A model generated the notes under the pieces. That model was not told the DNA's origin, made no database searches, and saw only the letters and a program-made list of their open reading frames with translations. Source: Gnetum montanum (taxonomy: Eukaryota > Streptophyta > Gnetopsida > Gnetales > Gnetaceae). From it: a DNA stretch of 59,168 nucleotides. The translations under genes and the position numbers were made by a program. Within the stretch, counting starts at the first letter, position 1. Each line of letters begins with the position of its first letter. Positions 12,500 to 23,700 of this stretch are shown one piece after another. The stretch spans positions 51,638-110,805 of the forward strand of contig MNCI01006844.1 of assembly GCA_015680685.1 (NCBI GenBank). The letters are read 5' to 3'.

Positions 12500-13440
12500 A
12501 CAATTTCTTATCTAGGTTGTTAGGTTTGTAAATCATCATGGCCCCTAAAGGAAAATTTGCATAAATAATATAAGGTTCTTCCACAACATTTGAAATTTAG
12601 TGTGCTATGGCACATGTGTGGGGTTCCAATAAAGAACCTTATCTCCTAGTTGGTATTTAACTTTTCTAATTTTTAGGTCATGACATCATTTATTAAAGAC
12701 CTTATGCAATTCATTAGATGACAAGGTGACTAATTGGTTTTCATGTAGTAGGTTAAGGTTCATTAGCCATTTTTTTGTGCTAGATTGAGGTCAAGGTTGA
12801 GGTCACATGCCGTGGATAGTATACGGAGTTATGCTTGAATAGGAAGCATTGGAAGTTTACCATACACTAACTTGTAGGGAGAGTAGCCTATAGAAAGTTT
12901 CCAAGTGGAGTGGTATGCCCAAAGAACATCATTCAGTTTGGTGCCCTAATCTTGCCTATACTTGTTAACGGTTCATGTTAATATTTTCATAATCTCCCTA
13001 TTGGTGACTTTGGCTTGACCATTTTATTGAGGGTGATATGGTGTAGTCATCTTGTGTTCCACTCTTAAGCGTTGCATCAACTTTTGAAAAGTTGCACCTA
13101 TAAAATGTGTACCATTGGCAGAAATAAGTGCACGAGGCACACCAACCTATTAATGATTTGTTGCTAAACAAATTATGCAATGGTAGATGATGTACAATTT
13201 GTAATAATGACTGCTTCTGCCCACTTTGTGAAATAGTCAACAACAACAACAATGTAGGCTTTTCCATTGGACATTGGTGTAATCGGCCCCATAAAATCAA
13301 TTCCCCATATATTGAAGGATTCTAATGTTTTAATCCATTGTTGTGAACCCTCCATTATAGCAGTCATTCCCCCATCACATTGGTAGCACTCACAAGATTG
13401 GATGAAATGATGAGCATCCTAGAATAATGTAGGCCAATAA
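12500..13440 (-). pseudogene. Element B pol: integrase
   Basis: WGIDFMGPITPMSNGKAYIV is readable in 13173-13367, giving the first catalytic Asp. The third catalytic position near 13005-13020 reads NGQAKVTNRE, Lys instead of Glu, the same replacement as in element A although the neighbouring Ala codon differs (GCC here, GCA in A). Frameshifts and stops occur between these blocks. The zinc-binding-like upstream part is present near 13375-13440. Confidence 0.8.
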
Positions 13441-13789
13441 TATCCTGCAAGTAAGATTTTAATGGTTGTTCATCTTCCTACATAATGACCCCCAAAAGGG
13501 CCCTCATGAGAATTTTGGAGAACTTGTAATTAATCTACATTGAGAACATACCATTGAACCAAGGCATTGAAACATGCCTTATAAAGGTGCTCATTGATTT
13601 CCATGAAATATTTGGCTTCGTGTAGAAACTGTTGTTTCTTTTTAACGTCTAACTCTTGTGTTGTTTCTTATGTAAGGAGATAGGTAAGAATGCTACTATA
13701 CAAATTTATTTCCATGGTTAATTGATTATTTACTACACCTACAAAGAGGAATTCATTTAGAAAGTAATCAGAAAGTGGATATTCATCCT

Positions 13790-14310
13790 CTTTGTTGTCC
13801 CATCTTAACCAAGATAAATGATCAACAACAACATTCTCAGTGCCTTTACAATCTATCATCATAAGATCGAACTCTTGTAAGATTATGAGCCATCATATGA
13901 TGCGAGGGCTCACCATTGGTTTATTTAGTGAGAACCAAATTGCACTATGATTTGTATGTACAAATACCTTATAGCCCAATACATAGTGCCTAAACTTATC
14001 TAGTGTAAACACCACAGTCATTATCTCCTTTTCTATTATGGTGTAGTTAAAATATGCACCAAAAATACTTCAACTTGCATAGTGGATGTAATAGGGTCAT
14101 TTCTAGTCATCTAACTATGTGAGTATGGCTCCTAAGGCAAAGTTGTATGTGTCAGTCATTATATGGAATGGTCTAAACTAATCAGGAGTTTTTAGAATGG
14201 GTGTTTCTACAAGCTTCTACTTCAAGGTTTGGAAAGCTAGTTCACATTCCTTAGCCCATTCAAAAGGTACATCCATTTTCATTAGTTTAACTAATGGTTT
14301 TGCAACCTTT
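13790..14310 (-). pseudogene. Element B pol: RNase H
   Basis: Lies directly after RT. The 13668-13862 translation ends the RNase H and connection part with DHLSWLRWDNKEDEYP, matching element A. Upstream motifs are present but interrupted by stops. Confidence 0.7.
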
Positions 14311-14359
14311 GAAAAGTTCTTTGTGAATCTTCTATAATAGCCAGTGTGTCCAAGGAATG

Positions 14360-15280
14360 ATCAGATGATGACTTTGATATTTTTGGGGTCTACCTCTATC
14401 CCTGTTTGTGAAATCTCATGTCCTAATACTATGCCTTCTTGGACCATTAAATGGATTTTTTGCTAGTTGAGCCTTAAGTTGGTTTGAACACATCATTTCA
14501 ATACTTGTCCTAGTTCGTCCAATGCTTATTCAAAGTCCACTTTGTAGGTGGAGAAATCATCCATGAAGACCTCTACACCATTCCCTATTTGCTGCTAAAA
14601 GACACTTAAAACCAACCGTTGAAACGTTGCAGGAGAATTACACAAGCCAAACGACATTTGTTTGTATGAAAATTTCCCCCAAGGACTTTTCAACATGTTC
14701 TTGGCTTGATCTTTTGGTGCTATTTGGATTTGGTTGTATCCATTGTATCCATCTAGAAAACTATAGTAGTGATGCCCTACAATGGTGTCTAAGACTTGGT
14801 CAACAAATGGCAATGGAAAGTGGTCTTTGAATGTTGCCATGTTTAGTAGCCTAAAGTCTATACACACCCTTCATTTACCTCCCTTTTTGAGCACAATAAC
14901 TAATGAACTAACCCATTCACTATCAACAATGGGGTAGATGAACCCAGCTTTCAGAAGTTATTCAATTTTTTCTTTAACCACTTGCTTCAGCTTTGGGTTC
15001 AATCATCTCTGTAGTTATTGTTGAGGCTTCATGGAGGGGTCAATGTAAATCCTATGTTGGCAAATCCTAGGGTCTATTCTAGTTAATTCAAGATCTGACC
15101 AAATGAAGTCTTTTGACCATTTGTTCACCATTTTCAATAGTCTCTCTTTTTGTTGAGAAGCAAGCCTAACATTAATAGTTACCAATTTTCCATTTTTGAG
15201 AAATGTATACTCCATACTAATGGGGAATGATTTTAACTCAAGGGGCTCTTGCTTAAATTTTTCAAGGATTCCCAACTTTC
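14360..15280 (-). pseudogene. Element B pol: reverse transcriptase
   Basis: MCIDFRLLN, HFPLPFVDQVLDTI and FLDGYNGYNQIQIA are readable at 14595-14867, followed by the PWGKFSYKQMSFGLCNSPAT block. The catalytic FMDDF is encoded at 14553-14567. The upstream part (15015-15275) contains the connector with ICQHRIYIDPSMKP. One stop near 14870 and others break the frame. Confidence 0.85.
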
Positions 15281-15539
15281 CCTAGTTGATATTTTCAATG
15301 TTAAGACTTGGAAGTTGGCAATGAATTTGCTCTAATGTGTCTATGCTATCGATGTAAGTGCACATCAAACCCTCAATTGGTTTCATGCATATAGTTGAAT
15401 TGCCCTCTTGGTTAGCTGTCAGCCATTGGATGTCCTCCTATCTTGTGGCTACTACATATAAGAATCGTTGTATGTTATTTACTTGTACACACTGGTTGCA
15501 TGAAGACAATGTTAATTATTGTATGAACCAAGACTTCTA

Positions 15540-16010
15540 CATGCAATTACACCCTGTGTCATTGTATGCAATGCATGGAACTTTCTTCTTCTCAATCTTT
15601 CTGAGTGTATTTTTCTTTAATATTTCTAGGGAAAGATCATGTATCCCTAGGCGTGCATCAATTGTTCTTAGCCATGCTCTTCCCATTATGATTAAGAAGT
15701 CCCCCTTATAGTTGTTGACTTGAATCACTAGGAAGTCGGCTGGATACAACCATCCACAAATAGTGGTGACGATGTCCTCCGTTAGTCCTAATGGGATAGT
15801 GATGGACTTGTTCACTAGCTCTAAACATATGTTACTCTTTTTCAGTGGAGGAAGCTTCCAAGCTTTATACATTTCTTGAGAGATTAAGTTGACACCAAAA
15901 CCTAAATTCAAAAGAGCTTTGCATGGTTCATTCCTAGCGATTTGTAAATATATGAGAGGACTCCTAGGATTAGAGAATTTCCTAAGAAGATGGCTAGCCT
16001 TAATCCAATC
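15540..16010 (-). pseudogene. Element B aspartic protease
   Basis: Part of the longest open stretch of this element (15537-16115, 192 codons). The active-site block reads ALLNLGFGVNLISQEMY, with Asn at the catalytic Asp position as in element A. FLIIMGRAWLRTIDARL follows in the C-terminal half. The length and order match the copies in A and C. Confidence 0.8.
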
Positions 16011-18440
16011 AGTAATGGCATGCATCAACATGAACGTGCGTGTTGCATGTGGCCTTTGGTTTGAAGGGAGTTTCAAAGTTTTGAATGATGGTGAGGCCTT
16101 TGGAGAGTTAGCCACTTATAATTGCAAGGACTTGGTTAGAGTGTTCGTCCTAAAGAAAGGTCTCTTCTTTACATGGTTGTTTGAACCAACAGTAGGGTGA
16201 GGATTAACAAACTTTGTAGCATTACGTTGCTATGGCTGGGCAGGGAGCTCACCCTGCATGGCTGGAGTAGGTGGTAATGGAGTTAAGAGTGGAAGAAATG
16301 TAGCCATATGAGAAACATAGTATGTTTCTGGAACATCACCCATAGGAGAAGGAGATTTATAATACTCATGGGTTTGGTAGTGAGGCTGGGAAGTGACATG
16401 ACTAGTAGAGTCACGTGGAGAGATCAACTACTACATGTAGTATCCATATGGGTTAGGTTGATGGTAAGGGTACTATTGATGTGATGGTACATTCCCCATG
16501 ATTGTGGATGCTGCCACTATTGGTACTACTCATTTGGTTGTGGTGGAGTTCCACTTGGATAATATATCAAGGGTTGGTGGAATTGCCTTAGGTTACCTTG
16601 GGGATAAGGTAACTTTCGAGATGTTTGCCTTCTGTTTAATCATAGGTTGAGTGCATACATCCCAAATGCCTATAGATGTGAGATTATAGGGCAACATCTC
16701 TTAGGATGGTCATATTGGCATATCTCACATCCACCATCATTGTCTATATCTGAATCCACAACCTCTTTTATGATGGAAACTTTTCTCTTACCTTTGTTAC
16801 GTGCATATTCAGCTTCTCTCTTTTTTCTCTTTTCTCAATCACTACCTTCCTCTCTAAACTCCTCTACTATTTTGAAAACTGTTTGAAATATATTATCTAG
16901 GGAGTCCCACATTTGGTCTACCTTTGCCAATACTTCTGATGAAAGTTTTTGAATGGAAAAAGTTTTCCTATTCATCATCTCTTCAAGTGGTAACTCTTCT
17001 TCATCCTCACAAAATCTAACTCCCTTCCTATTATATTCTTTAGCACTCTCTCTTTTTCTTAACTCATCTTCCTCTTTAGTAACTTACTTTAACAATCTTT
17101 GTACTTGATGGGCCCTAAGCTCAGATAGCCTTCCTTGGGCATAAGTCCCAAGGATTCTTCTCATTTCATGCCTAAGCCCATCTATGAGATGGCATAGTTA
17201 TTCCCTTTATGATTAATCATGGCATGGGCAATGATGTAATAGTGCATAATATTGGCCCATGGTAGCATCCAAGGGTTTGTGTCCTTCTTGTTTCCATCCT
17301 TGGATTTGCTTCCATAAGTTGGACACTCATGAGTACGTCTAATACTTATCATTGAATAGTTCTAACATGGTACTCCATCAGTTAATGGATTCTAGTTCTA
17401 AGGACTAGTACTAACTTTCTGCTTCCTTGATCAATGTTCATGGAAACAACTTGAGTTTTTGCCACTCATTTTCTATGTTTTACAAGGCACATGCATCATG
17501 AAATGCTTGCAAATGATTTTGAGGATCAACGTTGTATCCCCCTTCAAATCGTGGGATATTGTTCATGTCCAATATTTTGATCCTACTATCTTTTTGGTGC
17601 CTTTTTGGGATTCTAACAACCTCAGTTATATCTAGCATACTTTAGGTAGTGAGTAGGCGTTCATCGTGATCATACTATCTATGGCATCTATGATGCCTAT
17701 GTTGTTCCCTACTCTCCCTCCTTTCATGATGAGTTTCTCTATAATGCCCTCGTCCCCTTTCTTGGCTGCTTTATCTATGATTCCTATTTCGCTTACCATT
17801 ATCCACAAGGTCTTTCCCCTTGTGACTATGTCCAGATCCTGAAGGAGAGGGTGAAGAAGATGATGAAGGTGAAGAAGAAGGAGGATCATCACCATAATGG
17901 TGTCTACTTCCTTCTCTTCAGTGGTCGTGACCTTGATCACAATCACGATTAGAATGTCCATCTTTGTCATGTGTTCGTGTTCTTTTTTCAGACCCTTTGT
18001 GTCCATTGGTACCAGAATCTGGGTTATGGATAGTTGAGTGAAGATTCTAATATACAACCCCTTAACTGAAGTTAATGGGAGGAACATCATTGTGTGGGTG
18101 ACCTCTTGAGGTAGGTTTACCACCCTTATTTTCATCTATGACATACAATACATTCTAAGAAAACTTCCCATTCATGGATTCATAACGTCTCTCCTGTTGT
18201 AAGTCCCTTTGATGTTGTGCCTCCATGGGTCGATACTCTCTCGAGTTGTGATCATGTACTCTTCTTGTAAGTGCTGCATACCAATTTGTGTGAGAGCACA
18301 AAGAAGCATGCCCGAAACTGAGCAATCGGGAGGTAACACTATGTTACCCTCTAAATCACACCACTGCAGTTGTTCATCTTGGGGGAGGATAAAGGTAAAG
18401 TTTGGTATATACTCATCAGGATGAATGTATACCACACAAA
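16010..18440 (-). pseudogene. Element B gag
   Basis: N-terminal block at 18172-18435 with HPDEYIPNF, ILPQDEQLQW and DLEGNIVLP. A Ser/Arg/His-rich hinge follows (17650-18000), then the gag core near 17400-17600 with NNIPRFEGGYNVDPQNHLQA and ENEWQKLKLFPW. A Lys/Glu-rich helix part and the zinc-knuckle-like CEICQYDHPKRCC near 16690-16730 come next. Stops and shifts disrupt it. It is the best-preserved of the three related gag copies at the core. Confidence 0.8.
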
Positions 18441-18658
18441 ACTATTGGGGGACTGGTGAATTATCATGTGTACTATGCCTCCAATTGTTCCCTATATTGG
18501 ACCTAGGTGGTGAAACACTCTTGTAAGAAGAAGGAAACATAATTGTCTACTTAGTGTGTAATACTTTTCATTACAATAATTGTAAGATAACAAATCCCAA
18601 GGGTTTGTTCCAATGATGGGAAGATTTCCTAAGTTCTAGCTAGTACACAAATAACAAA

Positions 18659-18677
18659 GTCCCTAGCAATGACACCA
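18659..18677 (-). other. Primer binding site of element B (tRNA-Asp type)
   Basis: Reads TGGTGTCATTGCTAGGGAC on the minus strand, the decayed counterpart of the PBS of element A, one base from the LTR. Confidence 0.8.
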
Positions 18678-18678
18678 A

Positions 18679-19504
18679 TGATGAGCGGTGATATATCCCT
18701 ATGCTCAACAATACGAATATGAGCGTACATGCATGATCCAATCAAATTCTAAGGACTAAGTGCTTATGCACTTTCACAGAACCTAGACGGGCTAGTCAAT
18801 TGTTGTCTTCCCAAGCTTACTTATATAGCATGATTGTATGGTTAAATAAACTTGAGGTATATGATTTTTATATATTTTCTAATGTTTTATGTCTTGGTGC
18901 TACAAAGGGAGAAGTGAACTAATTAAGTAACTAATTTAATTTAACTAATTGTCTATGCTTTGACTAGTCCTAACACTTGCATCTATTCCCACTCTGCTGT
19001 ACACATCCTGAACCAGTGCAACACTACTGGGATTACCAAACGTTAATCGTTACTAGGATACCAAGTGTTCCACACCTGCTCAAAGTGGTCATATTGAGTG
19101 TGCTTACTTGGGAGAGTTAAGAAGGTGAGAGAGAGAACGTTAATTAACTAAGGAAAGCATTAAATAACTATAAATAACATTAAATAAGCTATTCTAAATG
19201 TTGTAAGGTTTACCACAAAGTTTGTCTTTAGTTCTGGCCACATGGTGTGCTTAGGTGCACAATGCTCGAATAAATATCCATTCACTTTATGACTCCTATT
19301 GTGGGCACTCAGAAATAATTCTAACTCTGAGGAAGGAAAACTGCAAGAGTTCGGGTAAGGGACTAAGACTAACTATGCAAACCAAGCGCCCCCGCCTCTT
19401 ATTTATAGGTGATGAGGTAGGTCGCGACATCGAATGTCCGATATTGCTTGGTGAGCTCCAATATCATGGACCTGATATCGCGGCTCCGATGTCATGGTCC
19501 ATCA
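18679..19504 (-). repeat. 5' LTR of element B (826 bp)
   Basis: Starts TGATGAGC beside the PBS and ends ATCA at 19504. A TATAAATA-type box reads on the minus strand at 19398-19407. The last ~100 bp (U3 start) lack the 34-bp array of LTR A and contain unrelated sequence. Confidence 0.9.
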
Positions 19505-20600
19505 TACATAAAAAATTATAGTAATGAAGAAATAAAAAGGGTTCTAATAGAAAATGGGAAATGTATGATCAAGAATGAAAAAGTAAAATGAGTTATGTTT
19601 TTTATATAAATTATAAAATTAAAATATAAAATATATTTACTTAACCTCAATTATTTCATAAGTTTTTCATCCCATTAAGTAACCTTGTTAGTACCCCTAG
19701 GATCCATGCAACATAACTAACATATGAGGACTTCAAATCAAAAACAAATTAAACCCTTAACAAGCTCTACTTATACACACCACATCTATTTATTAAACAC
19801 ATAATTAAATATCATAGTGCATAACTATACCACCTTCATGCAAATCCCAAATTGAGCATAAACCAAGCTCATAAACATAGAAGAAATAGCTCTTATTAGC
19901 ATAGCTAAATAGGAAATACTCTACCTTGTCCTACATAGAAACTTAAGCATTTTCTGATCTTCCAAAAAAAAAAAAAGTAGCTTTTACAAAATAAAGAGAG
20001 AAAAGTGGAGAAGAAGAAATTTCAGTTCAAGTACCAAGGCCCAAAAACCAAAATAACAATTAGAACATGACTTCTTTAATTTATAGCCAATACTTTCACT
20101 AGCCACTCTTCACTAAGGAATCATGCAAGGAAGTAAGCTTTACTCTTTATCAATTAGTTGCAGTAGCTGGAGAAGAAATTACCATACCCATTTGAGCTTC
20201 CATTACTACTTTTGGTTAAAGCTATTAGATGAGCATTTAAGGCATTGCAAGGAGGATGAAATCAATCTTTTCGTTTTGGCACAAACATCTCTTCTTGTGA
20301 AGATCTCAAGCTTAGATAATAATGGCTTGTTATCCTCAACCACTCCCCTATTCTTGTTTATGGAGTTTGGCCTGAACAACTTCAATTTATTCACATTGAT
20401 AAGCTTATGTACCTTTAAGGTGGCTTGTGAGGATTTCAACCTTGGAACTTATCCTTCTTTGTCTTGAGCTAAAATGTTAATCTTGAAAGTGTCAAAGCCT
20501 TCTTTTTAAATAAAATAACTTTATTGTATGCTATTTGAGCTAACATGTAAGATAAGTTTTGCAGAACTAGGACCAAAACTGATTTAATGAAGTGCCTCTA
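19505..20600. other. AT-rich intergenic DNA
   Basis: No gene, RNA gene or clear element seen. An open stretch at 20123-20467 has no recognisable domain and I do not call it. Confidence 0.5.
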
Positions 20601-21850
20601 CAAGTTGATGTGGCTGGATACTTGAAAGCCCACATGAATTTTTTTTTAAGTTTTCTTAAAATAGAATTTAAATTGAGCCCATACGAGTAGAAGAAGCACC
20701 AACAAGGAAGAGCAAGTTATATAAAGGAGCTTTAAGAGGAGCACACAAGTCTGATGTGGTAAAGCTCTTCATATAGAGATGAAAACTATTCTGCAAGCTC
20801 TATATGCACACAGCTAAGAAGGAAACAAAAGCTTTTGGGATAGTGAAGCTAACATGGAACAGTGCTTATGTGAGGATGAAAAGCAGTTCAACTAGCTAAT
20901 TCTTCAAGTTGAGCTAGGAAAAAAATATTTATGCATGTGTTTCAAAGGGTACAAATTATTAAAGCTAGGCCTCACAAAAGTGCAAAAGGAACAAATGAGC
21001 TATTTTCATAAAATTAGAATGAGCTATTGAAATATATAAGATGGACATGTCTGAAAAAGATTTAAGCTTGGTCTCACATTATATTTTAAAGGTTGGCCTT
21101 ACAAAACTAGTGTAAAATAAAGCTAATTAAGGAGCATGATGCCTATGTGGCAGAGGAATTCATGCAGGTTCATTTGGGACAAAAAGGATATTCTACTTGG
21201 AAAGTATTCTACTTGAGAAACTAGCTCTACAATACTATTTTGTTTGGCTGAGCTAGATTTAAAAGTTGTTTTCCACACATTTTTTTTAGCTTGGCCCATA
21301 AGCTTTTTACATAATGTTGACATGATGCTTATAATGTTAACACAAGGCTTATTTACTAGAGCTAGATTATAAATGGCTTGTGATGCCAACATGGCAGAGT
21401 ATCTTTACAAGGGAAGAAAAATGGTTCTATGAGCTAAGTTTTTAATCTAAGCTTACATAGAAGAGCACTTTTGTGAGGGCAAAATTTGGTTTTACAAGCT
21501 TGACTATTTGAGTTGGGTTAACTTAGAAAAAACAATGTAGGTGTAAAAGAAAGTTACTTACCTCGGTCCCACAACACAAAACTAAAATAGAGCTAAGTTG
21601 GCAGAGTTGATGTGGTAGAGTTGTTTCTTGGTGCTAAAATAGTTATACAGGATAGCTCTACATGTTGAATTGGAAAATTGACTTTACCTTGCTTGTGCTC
21701 AAAAAAACTGGACCCCACAAACCCATAGTAAATTAAAACTTAACCTACTTTGCCCCTCAAAGAAAGCTAAGCACAATGCTTACGTGGTAGAGCTCTTTAC
21801 CAAACTTCTTGTAAAACCAGAAATGGTTCTATGAGCTGAATCTAGTAACT
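20600..21850. repeat. Degenerate dispersed/tandem repeat field
   Basis: A motif of the type GATGTGGTAGAGCTCTT recurs near 20603, 20752, 20863, 21137, 21381, 21606 and 21777. It is often followed by a form of AAATGGTTCTATGAGCT (for example near 21410 and 21820). Spacing is 110-275 bp, so this is a diverged array or an old element with internal repeats. No coding capacity seen. Confidence 0.4.
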
Positions 21851-22560
21851 TAGCTTGATTAAAACCACCTACGTGCATGTGCTCTAAAGCTTAATATTAC
21901 TAAACCTAAGTCGTACAATACTTCTGAGCGTAGGTCAAAAGTTCAAGACCATGCTTAACGAAATGCTCTTACAAAAGCCCCATCAAAACACGCACAATAG
22001 TATTAGCTAGACTTTGTAAAGTAAAATAAATAATCATCATACAAATGCTAAGACAAGAGATGAACTGTTCGTGAAAATTATTATGGGTCATTATTGCCTC
22101 TACTTTGTCACATAAAATAAACAATGAATCTAATAAAGATGGGCACGGGCACTCCAAGAAATTGGGATTTGGGAGATAAGCATGATGTCTCTCCCGAATA
22201 ATATTTTTATATTAAAAAACCGTACATTAATTTTAATTCTTAATATAGTACCTGCCTAAAATAAAATGTTTAGTATCACCCTTCGGCGATTTTCGGAATA
22301 CAAGTTAGTAGCAAACTAGCAAAGGGTACGGGCGAGCTTGGATTGCTTGCAAGATTAGCACCGCACCAGCACCTGCTCCGTCAGCCAGCCTGGATGCATG
22401 CATGTTTAAGGCAGTTAATTTTGACAAGCTGGCAAAGTGGAAAAGATAATATCGAGAAGCTGGCTGGTTAAGATAAACACGAAAAAAATTGGAAGCGGTA
22501 GCATAAGACAACCAGAAGAACGCGGCGAAGTTCACGGGCCATGATCTGGCAAGGGTTGCA
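21850..22560. other. Intergenic DNA upstream of the FLA gene
   Basis: No feature with firm support. Base composition becomes more balanced towards the gene, and a CATGCATG-type RY motif lies at 22395-22404, a common plant promoter element. Confidence 0.35.
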
Positions 22561-22565
22561 AGCCA

Positions 22566-22573
22566 TCATAAAT
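22566..22573 (+). promoter_or_regulatory. Possible TATA box of the FLA gene
   Basis: CATAAATC lies 113 bp before the start codon, which would give a 5' UTR of roughly 80-90 bases. The match is weak. Confidence 0.25.
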
Positions 22574-22685
22574 CTAGAGACAGAGCCCTTCAAAATCAAT
22601 TCCAATTCAAATCCTACAGCACAAGGAGGAGCTTCCGGACTTCAGATTTACCGAGAGGCCAAAACAGCGGAACAATAAAGAAACA

Positions 22686-23543
22686 ATGGCAGGAACCGCG
22701 GTGCAGACGTCCCTGGTAGTGCTGCTGCTGTTGCCATTGTTACTGAACGCCGCAGCGGAACCAGCATCTTCACCATCGCCCGCTCCGGCTGCAGTTCCGG
22801 TGCCGGAAGAGCCCGGAAAGCCAAAGCGCGAGAACATCGCAAAGATCCTGAGCGCGGACCCGGAGCTGAGCCGCTTCCGGCGGCTCCTTATCCGGACTCA
22901 GCTGTCGACAAAGGTGAACGAGTTGGACCGGGCCACGGTGCTGGTGGTGGACAACAAGGCGCTGTTTGAGGGTGGAATCGGCAAGGAAGTCGACGCCAAG
23001 ACGCTGAAGCGCATCCTGAGCATGCACGTCCTGCTGGATTATCTTGACGACTCGGCCTTGGCGGATGCCAAGAACAACCAATCAGTGCACACGCTGTATT
23101 CCACCACCGGGCGCGCCCAGGCGGCCACCGGAGGCCTCACTTTGGTGCGCAACGACAAGCAGCAGATCAGCAGTGGTGTCGCTGTGGGATTCAAGTGCTC
23201 CGGCAACGGCACGGCGGTTGGGTTGGTGAAATCCATATACGATGTGCCTGGGAATCTTTCGGTGTTGCAGGTGTCGGGTGTGCTGATTCCGCCCAACATC
23301 GATCCAGAGCACCCGTACCCGACCAGTTCTCTGCCTCATGCCTACGCCTTCAACGACAGCACGGATGACGACCAGACATGGCCCTTCTCGTCCAAGCTGC
23401 TCCCCACCTCGGCCCCTGCCTCCGCTCCCGCTCCGGCCCCAAGTGCGTCCGCTCCAGGCTTGGCTTCATCTTCTTTTTGGTGGACGGTGATCCTGCTCGT
23501 GGCTGGTGCCGCGTTTTCTGTGGTCTCCTCCTTCCCCTTCTGA
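22686..23543 (+). CDS. Fasciclin-like arabinogalactan protein (FLA), single FAS1 domain
   Basis: Intact intronless 285-codon gene, usual for short FLAs. Residues 1-24 form a signal peptide (hydrophobic VVLLLLPLLL, then AAA before Glu25). Residues 25-44 are Pro/Ala/Ser-rich with AP and SP pairs, sites for arabinogalactan addition. Residues 48-203 are one FAS1 domain, beginning ENIAKIL, with TVLVVDN and HVLLDYLD in the middle and SVLQVSGVLIPP at the end. Possible N-glycosylation sites are Asn131, 174, 190 and 223. Residues 239-262 form a second AGP region (SAPASAPAPAP), and residues 264-285 a hydrophobic GPI-anchor signal. The product should sit on the outer plasma-membrane face and cell wall and act in adhesion or wall organisation. 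The start is supported by the signal peptide and a good context (A at -3, G at +4). It resembles single-FAS1 plant FLAs such as the Arabidopsis FLA14 type; the exact orthologue is unknown. Confidence 0.93.
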   Translation: MAGTAVQTSLVVLLLLPLLLNAAAEPASSPSPAPAAVPVPEEPGKPKRENIAKILSADPELSRFRRLLIRTQLSTKVNELDRATVLVVDNKALFEGGIGKEVDAKTLKRILSMHVLLDYLDDSALADAKNNQSVHTLYSTTGRAQAATGGLTLVRNDKQQISSGVAVGFKCSGNGTAVGLVKSIYDVPGNLSVLQVSGVLIPPNIDPEHPYPTSSLPHAYAFNDSTDDDQTWPFSSKLLPTSAPASAPAPAPSASAPGLASSSFWWTVILLVAGAAFSVVSSFPF

Positions 23544-23700
23544 GCCATCCCTTTTGCTTCCCAGTCAAAGCGTAAGAGTTGCCAAAATTACCCATGTCTC
23601 CAGCCATATTACAATTATGCCTTTCATCCAAAATTCTTGATCCAAAAGTCTGGATCTAAACTCACTTCCCAACAAATAATGCCTCTACTATTTAATAACC
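23544..23700 (+). other. FLA 3' flank and junction to element D
   Basis: About 160 bases separate the FLA stop codon from recognisable element D sequence. AAATAATG near 23673 is the nearest polyadenylation-like signal. Homology to RNase H starts by about 23700. Confidence 0.4.

Larger units (their letters stand above)
9733..19504 (-). mobile_element. Element B: Athila-like LTR retrotransposon split by A
   Basis: Minus-strand element related to A. It has the remaining part of its 3' LTR (9733-10484), PPT, 2-kb non-coding region, integrase, RNase H, RT, protease, gag, PBS (18659-18677) and a complete 5' LTR (18679-19504). Position 9733 corresponds to about 18767 in the complete LTR, so roughly 90 bp of B lie left of the window beyond A. 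All frames are broken. The U3 ends of A and B differ completely, so they are separate subfamilies. Confidence 0.9.

Noticed and set aside
20123-20467. 114-codon open stretch in intergenic DNA
   Set aside because: No start context, domain or repeat of the pattern elsewhere; an overlapping antisense frame is equally long.
22607-23631. Several antisense open stretches over the FLA gene
   Set aside because: Shadow frames of a GC-rich coding region; the sense frame has signal peptide, FAS1 domain and GPI signal.
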